From assembly GCA_947296835.1 (NCBI GenBank), contig CAMYQS010000005.1:1-17641 (forward strand): a stretch of DNA of 17,641 nt, in the 5' to 3' direction. Shown piece by piece: positions 1 through 7,084 of the stretch (position 1 is its first letter; each line of letters begins with the position of its first letter). Below the pieces are notes generated by a model. That model made no database searches. It was not told the origin of the DNA and saw nothing but the letters and a program-made list of their open reading frames with translations. A program made the translations under genes and the position numbers. Source of the stretch: an uncultured Atopostipes sp. GTDB lineage: Bacteria; Bacillota; Bacilli; Lactobacillales; Carnobacteriaceae_A.

Positions 1-1
1 A

Positions 2-223
2 TACCGCATAGATGAAAATGAAGCCAGCGAATTAGGCTTAGAAGAGTACTTTGATGGCAACGGAGTAACGGTTGTGGAATGGTCATCCGTTGCACCAGAT
101 GAATTGCCAAATGAACGATTAGAAATAAAGCTAACACCAAAATTAGACAACATGAACCATAGAGACGTCGAATTTCACGCTGTAGGGAAACGCTACGAAA
201 AAATATTGGAAACGTTTATCTAA
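2..223 (+). CDS. tsaE: tRNA threonylcarbamoyladenosine biosynthesis ATPase TsaE (3' part only)
   Basis: This is the last 73 codons of a gene that begins before the window. The visible protein has the C-terminal pattern of TsaE: a YRI-D-E-E-LGLEEYF stretch, then a VVEWSS segment matching the conserved (I/V)EW element, and a final part with an RY...I motif near the end. TsaE is the P-loop ATPase that works with TsaB and TsaD in making N6-threonylcarbamoyladenosine at position 37 of ANN-decoding tRNAs, in the cytoplasm. The Walker A motif would lie upstream and is not visible, so the call rests on the C-terminal half alone. The next gene starts 288 bases downstream behind its own promoter, so the two are probably separate transcription units. 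I see no clear terminator directly after the stop. Confidence 0.8.
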   Translation, partial: YRIDENEASELGLEEYFDGNGVTVVEWSSVAPDELPNERLEIKLTPKLDNMNHRDVEFHAVGKRYEKILETFI

Positions 224-262
224 AAAAGTTTATAAATAAAGCATGAAACTGCAGTCTAACGG

Positions 263-291
263 TTGATTTTAAACAGAAAGTTGATTATAAT
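263..291 (+). promoter_or_regulatory. Sigma-A-type promoter of the riboswitch/ATPase transcript
   Basis: A -35 element TTGATT (263-268) and a perfect -10 element TATAAT (286-291) are separated by 17 bases. Transcription would start near 298, just before the riboswitch aptamer, which is where a promoter for this leader should be. Confidence 0.8.
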
Positions 292-304
292 AATTTCAAC
301 TGAA

Positions 305-416
305 TGATTCATAAGGGAGTAACTAGAGGGCGAACCCTCGTCAGTATCAACAACGATAAGTGACTAGAATTAAAACTAGTCCACTGGTACTGTACTTAAT
401 TAGTGAGACTTATGCT
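305..416 (+). ncRNA. yybP-ykoY manganese riboswitch aptamer
   Basis: The leader carries the conserved elements of the yybP-ykoY (Mn2+) class: GGGAGTA at 315-321, CGTCA at 339-343, and AGAC followed by the closing strand at 406-409. Helix P1 is formed by CATAAG (310-315) with CTTATG (409-414), a perfect 6-bp match. Internal hairpins include GAGGG/CCCTC (326-330/335-339, loop CGAA) and GACTAG/CTAGTC (362-367/376-381). Members of this class bind Mn2+ and activate Mn2+ exporters. The best-studied examples include lactococcal and pneumococcal leaders in front of P-type ATPases, the same gene type as found here. Boundaries are approximate. Confidence 0.9.
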
Positions 417-460
417 GCGGTTTTTTTAGGGAAACTGTCTGCATAGGTCTCTTTTTATTT
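405..460 (+). terminator. Riboswitch expression platform: intrinsic terminator overlapping aptamer P1
   Basis: GAGACTTATGC (405-415) pairs with GCATAGGTCTC (441-451) over 11 bp with one G-U pair. The hairpin can extend inward through CGGTTT (418-423) with AAACTG (432-437). It is followed at once by TTTTTATTT (452-460). Its 5' arm contains the P1 strand CTTATG (409-414), so the aptamer and the terminator exclude each other. Mn2+ binding should stabilise P1 and allow read-through, giving a transcriptional ON switch. Confidence 0.85.
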
Positions 461-511
461 AATGGTAAGACTTATGAAATGAGTTCTAACTACTAAGGAG
501 GAAAAGAAAAG

Positions 512-3217
512 ATGAAAGATATAGAATCGTATCGTCAATCGAAAGAGGATGTTATCACTCAATTAGATACCGACGTAAAAACAGGTCTGACTTCGCAAGA
601 AGCTGCACAAAGACTTGAGGAACATGGTCCAAACGAGATTCAAGAAAGTGAACGTACAACAACGTTTCAAAAGTTTATCGCACAATTCAAAGATTTCATG
701 ATTATTGTACTAATGGTAGCTGCTGTCGTTTCATGGCTAGTTAGTGGGCACTTATCAGATGCAGTCGTCATTATGATTGTAGTTGTTTTAAACGCTATTA
801 TGGGTGTATTCCAAGAAAACAAAGCAGAAGAAGCGATCAACGCACTACAACAAATGGCTTCTCCAGAAGCACAAGTTCGCCGTGATGGAAAAATCCAAGT
901 CATGAAGAGTACTGAAATTGTTCCTGGCGATATTGTATTACTTGAAGCAGGAAATGTAGTACCAGCGGATATGCGTTTAATCGAAGCAAACTCATTACAA
1001 GTTGAAGAAGCAGCTTTAACAGGTGAGTCTGTTGCATCAGAGAAAGATACTGAAATGATCGAAGGTGAAGCTGGAATCGGTGACCGTAACAACATGGTGT
1101 TCTCAAGCACAAACGTTACGTATGGTCGTGGATTAGCAGTCGTTACAGGTACTGGAATGGACACAGAAGTGGGTCACATTGCATCAATGCTTGAAACAAC
1201 GGAATCTCAGTTAACACCGTTACAAAAAGACCAAGAAAAATTAGGTAAATCATTAACATACATGATTATTGGTGTAGCTATTTTAACATTCGTAGTGGGT
1301 GTATTCTTCCGTGGTATTGAGTGGAACCAAATGCTATTGGTTGCTGTATCATTAGCCGTAGCAGCTATTCCAGAAGGTTTACCGGCGATTACAACCATTA
1401 TCCTATCAATCGGTACACAAAACATGGCCGACAGAAATGCCCTTGTTCGTTCACTTCCGGCAGTTGAAACATTAGGAAGTACGCAAGTTATCGCATCGGA
1501 TAAAACTGGTACATTAACCGTTAATAAAATGACGATTGAAAAAGTTTACTATAATGGTGAAATTCATGACGCAAGCGAAGACATGGATTTAGATCACCCA
1601 TTAGTTCGTTCAACAAGTTTCGCAAACGACGCAGATACGGATAACAATGGTGATTTAGTAGGAGACCCTACAGAGATTGCAATGATTCAATACGTAATAG
1701 ATAAAGGATTTGAGCTAGAGAGTGCTTTAGAACAAACACCTCGTGTAGCTGAAGTGCCTTTTGAATCAGACCGTAAATTAATGTCGACTGTACACGAATT
1801 AGAAGATGGCCGTTACTTAGTGGCTGTTAAAGGTGCACCAGACCAATTAATTAAACGTGTAACAAACGTATACAACAATGGTGAAGTTTCAGCGTTTACA
1901 GATGCTGATGAAGAACATATTTTAGAATCTAACGAACAATTAGCTCGTCAAGCACTACGTGTCCTTGCAGGAGCGTACAAGATTATTGATGAACTACCAG
2001 CTGAAATTAATTCAGAAACACTTGAAAATGACTTAACATTTGCAGGACTAGTAGCCATGATTGACCCTGAACGTGAAGAAGCACGTGGATCAATTGAAGA
2101 AGCGCGTACTGCTGGAATCCGTACAATTATGATTACGGGTGACCACGCGATTACAGCTCAAGCAATTGCTGAACGTTTAACAATTTTAGACGAAAACGAT
2201 ACAAACAACCAAGAGCACGTATTAACAGGTGCTGAATTAAACAATATGAGTGACGAAGAATTAGCTCAAAATGTTGAAAAATACTCAGTATATGCTCGAG
2301 TATCGCCAGAACACAAAGTGCGTATTATTCGTGCATGGCAATCAAAAGATAAAGTTATTTCAATGACAGGTGACGGGGTTAACGACGCGCCTTCATTAAA
2401 ACAAGCAAACATTGGTGTTGGTATGGGGATTACAGGTACGGAAGTTTCTAAAGGCGCTTCAGACATGGTACTTGCGGATGATAACTTTGCAACAATCGTT
2501 CATGCGGTTGAAGAAGGACGTAAAGTATTCGCAAACATCCAAAAAGCTGTACAGTACTTACTATCAGCTAACTTAGGTGAAGTACTGACGTTATTCATCG
2601 CGACACTATTAGGATGGCAAATTCTAGAGCCCATTCATATTCTATGGATAAACTTAGTAACAGATGTTTTCCCGGCTATTGCATTAGGTATGGAAGATTC
2701 TGAAGCAAATATCATGGAATTCGAACCACGTGAACCAGGCTCAAGCTTCTTATCAAACGGAGTACTACCAAGTATCGGTTACCAAGGTATTTTAGAGGGT
2801 GCGCTGACACTATTTGTTTACTGGTATGCTCGTTTCCAATATGCACCAACAACGGCAATGGATCCAAGCCTATATGTTAACATGGCTGAAACATTAGCTT
2901 TTGCGACACTAGGTACAATCCAGTTATTCCACGCATTCAACGTGAAATCAATCTTTGGATCGCTGTTTAGCTCAAATCCATTTAACAACAAATACTTAAA
3001 CGGAGCGTCATTACTATCAGGTGTGTTACTTTACGGAGTTATCTTAATTCCTGGAATTAACAACTTCTTTGACGTTACACTACCACCAACTGCACATGGT
3101 TGGGTAATCGTATTAGCTGCGTCATTTAGTATCGTAGTATTCGTAGAGATTATTAAATTCATCCTACGTAAAACAGGATTTGCTGATCGTTACCAGAAAA
3201 AAGCAACAAAGATTTAA
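512..3217 (+). CDS. P2-type cation-transporting ATPase, probable Mn2+/Ca2+ exporter
   Basis: This 901-residue protein is a complete P-type ATPase that exports cations across the membrane using ATP. It has an N-terminal cation-ATPase domain, the actuator motif TGES (170-173), PEGLP in membrane segment M4 (287-291), the phosphorylated aspartate D330 in DKTGTLT, KGAPD in the nucleotide domain (440-444), TGD (542-544) and TGDGVNDAP (619-627). NLGE in M5 (687-690) and N714/D718 in M6 resemble the ion-site residues of SERCA/PMR1 pumps, so the P2A (Ca2+/Mn2+) class fits better than heavy-metal or K+ classes. AAGGAGG (495-501) sets the ATG start. The Mn2+ riboswitch directly upstream argues for Mn2+ export, as for the riboswitch-controlled pneumococcal homologue (MgtA, also called CaxP). 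Ca2+ transport cannot be excluded. The ion specificity is inference; the ATPase call is firm. Confidence 0.93.
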   Translation: MKDIESYRQSKEDVITQLDTDVKTGLTSQEAAQRLEEHGPNEIQESERTTTFQKFIAQFKDFMIIVLMVAAVVSWLVSGHLSDAVVIMIVVVLNAIMGVFQENKAEEAINALQQMASPEAQVRRDGKIQVMKSTEIVPGDIVLLEAGNVVPADMRLIEANSLQVEEAALTGESVASEKDTEMIEGEAGIGDRNNMVFSSTNVTYGRGLAVVTGTGMDTEVGHIASMLETTESQLTPLQKDQEKLGKSLTYMIIGVAILTFVVGVFFRGIEWNQMLLVAVSLAVAAIPEGLPAITTIILSIGTQNMADRNALVRSLPAVETLGSTQVIASDKTGTLTVNKMTIEKVYYNGEIHDASEDMDLDHPLVRSTSFANDADTDNNGDLVGDPTEIAMIQYVIDKGFELESALEQTPRVAEVPFESDRKLMSTVHELEDGRYLVAVKGAPDQLIKRVTNVYNNGEVSAFTDADEEHILESNEQLARQALRVLAGAYKIIDELPAEINSETLENDLTFAGLVAMIDPEREEARGSIEEARTAGIRTIMITGDHAITAQAIAERLTILDENDTNNQEHVLTGAELNNMSDEELAQNVEKYSVYARVSPEHKVRIIRAWQSKDKVISMTGDGVNDAPSLKQANIGVGMGITGTEVSKGASDMVLADDNFATIVHAVEEGRKVFANIQKAVQYLLSANLGEVLTLFIATLLGWQILEPIHILWINLVTDVFPAIALGMEDSEANIMEFEPREPGSSFLSNGVLPSIGYQGILEGALTLFVYWYARFQYAPTTAMDPSLYVNMAETLAFATLGTIQLFHAFNVKSIFGSLFSSNPFNNKYLNGASLLSGVLLYGVILIPGINNFFDVTLPPTAHGWVIVLAASFSIVVFVEIIKFILRKTGFADRYQKKATKI

Positions 3218-3225
3218 TAAAATAT

Positions 3226-3237
3226 TCATTATAATGA
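3226..3237. other. 12-bp perfect palindrome between the ATPase and corC-like genes
   Basis: TCATTATAATGA is a perfect inverted repeat just after the ATPase stop codon. It could be a regulator binding site or an AT-rich chance palindrome. A second small inverted repeat, ATAGAG/CTCTAT (3248-3253/3259-3264), lies just downstream. Neither has a convincing -35/-10 pair next to it. Confidence 0.3.
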
Positions 3238-3280
3238 CTACACAATGATAGAGACTTACTCTATAATAGTAGTAACACGT

Positions 3281-3320
3281 AAAAGTGGTTTAGTTTATTA
3301 TAAGCTAAACCGCTTTTCAC
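3281..3320 (+). terminator. Hairpin with terminator-like stem before the corC-like gene
   Basis: A 13-bp stem (3281-3293 with 3305-3317, one G-U pair) encloses an 11-base loop. The 5' arm begins AAAAG and the 3' arm ends CTTTT, so the hairpin could end transcription on either strand. The T-run is only four bases and part of the stem, so termination on the + strand is probably incomplete. Some read-through from the ATPase gene into the next gene is possible. Confidence 0.5.
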
Positions 3321-3367
3321 TATTCAAAAATAAAATTTTACAAATATTATGAGGAGAGAGTTGAGAT

Positions 3368-4774
3368 ATGGATTCATCCGAGAGTTCCCTGATGTCCCAA
3401 TTATTAGTTATTATCATTTTAACGTTAATCAACGCGTTTTTTGCTGCGGCAGAGATTGCCTATGTATCGATTAACAAGTCTAAAATGAATCAGTATGCAG
3501 TAGAAGGAGATAAGAAAGCACAGCGAGTATTAAAGTTATTAGGAAATGCTGATGACTTTTTAGCGACGATTCAAGTTGCGATTACATTTGCTGGTTTCTT
3601 ATCCAGTGCACAGGCGGCAACAAGTTTTGCAGTTGTTTTCGCTGACTATTTACCGGATTTTACAGGGGCTATTACAGTTGCGACTGTTATTGTCACATTA
3701 ATTCTATCGTACTTTACGCTCGTTTTTGGGGAGCTATTCCCGAAACAAATTGCACTTCAAATGCCTGAAGCGATCGCGATGGGCACAAGTGGTGTTATTG
3801 TATTTACGCAGAAAGTATTCAGACCATTTATATGGTTATTATCCGCATCAACTGGTTTACTTCAAAAAGTTACGCCGATTGACTTCACTGAAACAGAAGA
3901 GAAGTTTACCCGCGAAGAGATGCGCGTTATTATCGAACAGAGTCGTGAGAGCGACGTTTTTGACATGGACGAATTGGATATGATGGAAGGTGTTCTTTCA
4001 TTAGATTCTAAAATTGCCCGTGAGGTGATGGTTCCACGTACTGATACCATTATGATTGATGTCGATGCGCCATACGAAGAAAGTTTAACGCGTGTTATTG
4101 ATAGTCCTTATTCACGTATACCTTTATACAAAGACGAAAAGGACAACGTAATCGGTATTTTACACTCTAAGAACTTATTAAGAGCAGCAAGCGAAAATGG
4201 TTTTGAAAATATTGATTTAAAAGAAATCGCAAACCGCCCAATGCTTGTACCATCAACGATTTACACGGATGATTTATTGATTGAATTTCAGCGTGAACAA
4301 CAACACATGGCCATCTTAATAGATGAATATGGTGGGGTAGAAGGAATCGTTACAATGGAAGACTTGTTAGAAGAAATTGTAGGCGATATTGATGACGAAT
4401 CAGACGTAACGTCTCTAGGTGATATTCGAATTATCGACGAATTTAACTACTACGTAAGTGGTGGCCTCCTAATTGACGAATTTAATGACTATTTTGATGA
4501 AGATATTGAATCAGAAGAAGTCGACACTATTGCTGGATATATTATCCACCACATTGGTTATGTACCCGATGAAGATGAACGTGTATCTGTTCGAGTAAAC
4601 GATTATGTTTTAACGACGAGCGAAATACAAAACGGCCGAATTTACAGTGTGTTACTAAATATTGATGACGAGCGCATGATTGAAGTAGATTATGTTGTCA
4701 TGGATAATTTTGCACACGAAACAGAAATCGATACTCAATCAGACGATGACGAGAAATCAGAATCAAAAGATTAA
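3368..4774 (+). CDS. CNNM/CorC-family membrane protein (hemolysin C-like), probable divalent-cation efflux
   Basis: This 468-residue protein has the three-part layout of the bacterial CNNM/CorC family: an N-terminal CNNM (DUF21) membrane domain with about four hydrophobic segments (roughly 8-170, including GELFPKQIAL at 121-130), a CBS-domain pair (about 218-345, with the typical MVPRTD at 221-226 and YGGVEGIVTMEDLLEEIVG at 321-339), and a CorC/HlyC transporter-associated domain (about 352-442). The tail is acidic. Family members such as MpfA of Bacillus and Staphylococcus support Mg2+ export and tolerance; the old name hemolysin is misleading. GAGGAGAG (3351-3358) supports the ATG at 3368; a second in-frame ATG at 3392 is less well placed. 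Location after the riboswitch-controlled cation ATPase suggests a shared role in metal export, but specificity cannot be read from sequence. Confidence 0.88.
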   Translation: MDSSESSLMSQLLVIIILTLINAFFAAAEIAYVSINKSKMNQYAVEGDKKAQRVLKLLGNADDFLATIQVAITFAGFLSSAQAATSFAVVFADYLPDFTGAITVATVIVTLILSYFTLVFGELFPKQIALQMPEAIAMGTSGVIVFTQKVFRPFIWLLSASTGLLQKVTPIDFTETEEKFTREEMRVIIEQSRESDVFDMDELDMMEGVLSLDSKIAREVMVPRTDTIMIDVDAPYEESLTRVIDSPYSRIPLYKDEKDNVIGILHSKNLLRAASENGFENIDLKEIANRPMLVPSTIYTDDLLIEFQREQQHMAILIDEYGGVEGIVTMEDLLEEIVGDIDDESDVTSLGDIRIIDEFNYYVSGGLLIDEFNDYFDEDIESEEVDTIAGYIIHHIGYVPDEDERVSVRVNDYVLTTSEIQNGRIYSVLLNIDDERMIEVDYVVMDNFAHETEIDTQSDDDEKSESKD

Positions 4775-4782
4775 AAATATTT

Positions 4783-4820
4783 AAACACCTATTTGAGAAT
4801 AATCAGATAGGTGTTTTTTC
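4783..4820 (+). terminator. Intrinsic terminator after the corC-like gene
   Basis: AAACACCTAT (4783-4792) and ATAGGTGTTT (4807-4816) form a perfect 10-bp stem that extends inward by TGA/TCA plus a T-G pair to leave a 6-base loop. A run of T follows to 4819. This separates the metal block from murB. Confidence 0.9.
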
Positions 4821-4868
4821 TTGCGGTTTTTTCAGTATCACGTTAGGCTATTAATACAAAAGTCAATC

Positions 4869-4897
4869 TTGACAATTGTTGATATATTACTTATAGT
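4869..4897 (+). promoter_or_regulatory. Promoter of murB
   Basis: A consensus -35 TTGACA (4869-4874) is followed after 17 bases by TATAGT (4892-4897). Predicted start of transcription is near 4904, giving a leader of about 113 bases before murB. Confidence 0.7.
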
Positions 4898-4968
4898 CTT
4901 AGGGTTAGTTAAAGGGTAGAAACAATTTTAACAACAATTAATGCATCGATGATATGAAAGTATGTATC

Positions 4969-4996
4969 AAAAATGTTTTGAAATTAAAACATTTTT
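4969..4996 (+). other. Perfect AT-rich hairpin in the murB leader
   Basis: AAAAATGTTTT (4969-4979) and AAAACATTTTT (4986-4996) form a perfect 11-bp stem with a 6-base loop. It ends 4 bases before the purine-rich ribosome binding site at 5001-5008. With five T at the 3' end it could act as a weak attenuator, or it could hold the ribosome binding site region open or shield the mRNA 5' end. No ligand-binding domain is recognisable upstream. Confidence 0.5.
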
Positions 4997-5012
4997 AGCT
5001 GAAAGGAATAAT

Positions 5013-5030
5013 ATGAGTGGACTATACTGA
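5013..5030 (+). CDS. 5-codon upstream ORF overlapping the murB start
   Basis: An ATG at 5013 opens the reading MSGLY followed by TGA (5028-5030), in a different frame from murB and overlapping its first codons. It shares the GAAAGGAA ribosome binding site (5001-5008) with the GTG start of murB at 5017. Whether it is translated is unknown; it may be a chance ATG. Confidence 0.25.
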   Translation: MSGLY

Positions 5031-5919
5031 ACTAAAACAACAATTTCCTTCACTTATCGTGAAAGAAAATGAACCATTATCAAACTACACGTATACTGAA
5101 ACAGGTGGACCAGCAGATCTATTATTCTTCCCAATGACAGTAGCTGAAGTAGAAGCTGTAGTAAACTGGGTCCGAGTAGAAGAACTACCATTAACGATTT
5201 TAGGAAACGCAAGTAACCTAATCGTACGTGATGGCGGTATCCGTGGTGTAACAGTTATATTAACTGAATTAAATAACATTGAAAAAGATGGCAGTCGCTT
5301 GATTGTTGAAGCTGGCGCGCCAATTATTGAAGTCAGCCAAAAAGCATTAGAGTATGAACTAACTGGACTTGAATTCGCATGTGGAATCCCAGGTAGTACA
5401 GGAGGCGCAGTTTACATGAACGCCGGTGCTTACGAAGGTGAAGTTAAAGACGTTATTGAAACAGTTACGATTTTAACGCTAGACGGTCGAGTAATTGAAG
5501 TAGAAAACGAAGATATGGAATTTACATACCGTAACAGTAAACTTCAAGAAACAAACGACATTGTGTTAAGTGTGACATTCAAACTAAAATCAGGTAACGC
5601 AGATAAAATTGAAGAACGCATGGAAGAATTAACGTTCTTACGTACATCAAAGCAACCGCTAGAATACCCATCATGTGGATCAGTTTTCAAACGCCCAACG
5701 GGTCATTTCACAGGGAAGTTAATCCAAGATGCAGGTCTACAAGGCTTAATCTGGGGTGGTGCTCAAATTTCAATGAAACATGCAGGCTTTATCGTGAACA
5801 TAAATAAAGCAACTGCGACAGATTATATTGAGCTAATCGAGCACATTAAAGAAGTCATTCTCGATCAATTCGACGTTCTACTAGAAACAGAAGTCCGAAT
5901 TATCGGTGAAACAGTATAA
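5017..5919 (+). CDS. murB: UDP-N-acetylenolpyruvoylglucosamine reductase MurB
   Basis: MurB is the cytoplasmic FAD enzyme that reduces UDP-GlcNAc-enolpyruvate to UDP-N-acetylmuramate with NADPH, the second committed step of peptidoglycan synthesis. The 300-residue protein shows the FAD-binding part (about 27-190; TGGPADLL at 29-36, GNASNLIVRDGG at 63-74, GIPGSTGGAVYMNAGAY at 123-139) and the MurB C-terminal domain (about 200-298). Catalytic residues can be assigned by pattern: R172 in YRNS, the proton-donating S222 in SCGSVFKRP, and E292 in ETEVRIIGE. Its length fits the compact type II MurB of Gram-positive bacteria. The start is GTG at 5017 with GAAAGGAA at 5001-5008. No ATG lies nearby in frame. 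In streptococci murB precedes potABCD; here 6.7 kb separates them. Confidence 0.96.
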   Translation: MDYTELKQQFPSLIVKENEPLSNYTYTETGGPADLLFFPMTVAEVEAVVNWVRVEELPLTILGNASNLIVRDGGIRGVTVILTELNNIEKDGSRLIVEAGAPIIEVSQKALEYELTGLEFACGIPGSTGGAVYMNAGAYEGEVKDVIETVTILTLDGRVIEVENEDMEFTYRNSKLQETNDIVLSVTFKLKSGNADKIEERMEELTFLRTSKQPLEYPSCGSVFKRPTGHFTGKLIQDAGLQGLIWGGAQISMKHAGFIVNINKATATDYIELIEHIKEVILDQFDVLLETEVRIIGETV

Positions 5920-5927
5920 CAATTATG

Positions 5928-5974
5928 AAATAGCTGATTTTCTTTTCGAAGAGAATCAGCTATTTTTTATTTTC
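5928..5974 (+). terminator. Strong intrinsic terminator after murB
   Basis: The stem AAATAGCTGATT (5928-5939) with AATCAGCTATTT (5954-5965) continues inward through further pairs (including one T-G pair) to a TTCG tetraloop at 5945-5948, about 17 bp in all. It is followed by TTTATTTT. Confidence 0.92.
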
Positions 5975-6054
5975 CAGAAATTGAGCACTAATTCGGCTAC
6001 TAATTTTTATTTTCCGGAATTCTAGTCTTATAGTTATTTCACAAAAGAAATTAC

Positions 6055-6085
6055 TTGACCCTGACGTAACGTAAAGGTTTATACT
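6055..6085 (+). promoter_or_regulatory. MerR-type promoter with 19-bp spacer and operator dyad
   Basis: TTGACC (6055-6060) and TATACT (6080-6085) are separated by 19 bases, the over-long spacing typical of promoters that MerR-family proteins activate by DNA distortion. Between them lies a dyad centred on A6068: positions 6058-6067 pair with 6069-6078 at 8 of 10 places, with core ACGTAACGT. The start of transcription falls near 6092, only about 14 bases before the merR start codon. This strongly suggests autoregulation by the gene that follows. Confidence 0.85.
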
Positions 6086-6105
6086 AGGTACATGGAGGTG
6101 AGCAA

Positions 6106-6879
6106 ATGGAGTATACTGTGAGTAGGTTAGCGAAGTTGTCGGGTGTGAGTGCACGCACGCTGCGCTATTATGATCAAATCGATTTACTGAAACCAAGTCG
6201 TATCAATTCAAGTGGCTATCGCATTTATGGCCAGTCGAAAGTAGATTTGCTGCAGCAAATACTATTCTACAGAGAGCTCGAAATGCCCCTAGAAGAGATT
6301 AAAAGTATTCTACAATCAGACAACTTTGATATCCATGAGGCGCTGGAAAGTCATCTTGTGCACTTGAGCAATCAAAGAAAGCGTCTGGATCGATTAATCC
6401 AAACGATTGAAAATACGATTCAAGCAAAAGAAGGTGGACCTGAAATATCAGAACAAGAAAAATTTGAAGCATTTAAAAAAGATGTAGTCGATGAGAATGA
6501 AGAGAAATTCGGAAAAGAGATTCGGAAAAAATATGGAAATGCAGTTGTTGATCAATCAAACGAAAAATTAAGAAATACAACCGCATCTCAAATGGCAAAC
6601 TTTAAAGCATTAAATGATGAATTAGATAGAAAGTTAGCAGAAGCAACGAGACTTGGCGATCCAAGAAGCAGACTCGCTCAGGAAGTTTGCGAATTGCATC
6701 ATGAATGGATAGTCGCAGCTTGGCCGGAAGGGTATTACGGTAAAGAAAAACATTACAATTTGAGTGTCATGTATATTGAAGATGAACGTTTCAAAGCCTA
6801 CTACGACAAAATCGAACGAGGTGCAGCCGAATTCTTAAACAAAGCACTAAAAATATATTTAGATGTAGAAACAGAATAA
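6106..6879 (+). CDS. MerR-family regulator with TipAS-like drug-binding domain
   Basis: This 257-residue protein has an N-terminal MerR winged helix-turn-helix (about 2-70; VSRLAKLSGVSARTLRYYD at 5-23, GYRIY at 37-41), a charged coiled-coil linker (about 75-115), and a C-terminal helical domain (about 130-250) with the TipAS pattern: HHEWI (198-202), the YIEDERFKAYYD segment (223-234) and the GAAEFLNKAL helix (239-248). Relatives such as TipAL of Streptomyces and Mta of Bacillus bind hydrophobic compounds, often thiopeptide-like or other multidrug ligands, and activate transcription from long-spacer promoters. GGAGGTGAG (6094-6102) supports the ATG at 6106. No drug pump lies next to it. The gene has its own promoter and terminator, so its targets besides itself are unknown and may lie elsewhere. 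The ligand is not predictable. Confidence 0.9.
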   Translation: MEYTVSRLAKLSGVSARTLRYYDQIDLLKPSRINSSGYRIYGQSKVDLLQQILFYRELEMPLEEIKSILQSDNFDIHEALESHLVHLSNQRKRLDRLIQTIENTIQAKEGGPEISEQEKFEAFKKDVVDENEEKFGKEIRKKYGNAVVDQSNEKLRNTTASQMANFKALNDELDRKLAEATRLGDPRSRLAQEVCELHHEWIVAAWPEGYYGKEKHYNLSVMYIEDERFKAYYDKIERGAAEFLNKALKIYLDVETE

Positions 6880-6895
6880 TGTGAAATATAAACGG

Positions 6896-6930
6896 AAAGG
6901 CGATTATCATATGTGATAATTGCCTTTTTT
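6896..6930 (+). terminator. Intrinsic terminator after the merR-type gene
   Basis: AAAGGCGATTATCA (6896-6909) pairs with TGATAATTGCCTTT (6914-6927) over 14 bp with one G-U pair and a 4-base loop, followed by more T to 6930. Confidence 0.92.
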
Positions 6931-7084
6931 ACAATTGCTTTTGAGAACAAACATCCATCCAATGCATATTGCGTTGAATCAAATTTTTAAACTAGAATAA
7001 AATATAACTTTTAATCTCTTTGCAAGCGACTAATTCTTTCGTAAAGTAAGAGCAGTTACTAAAAGACAGAAAATTTACAATCTT

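Noticed and set aside
5960..6196. A 78-codon - strand frame running across the merR promoter
   Set aside because: It overlaps the murB terminator, the MerR-type promoter and the merR start, and its composition does not look like a protein family.
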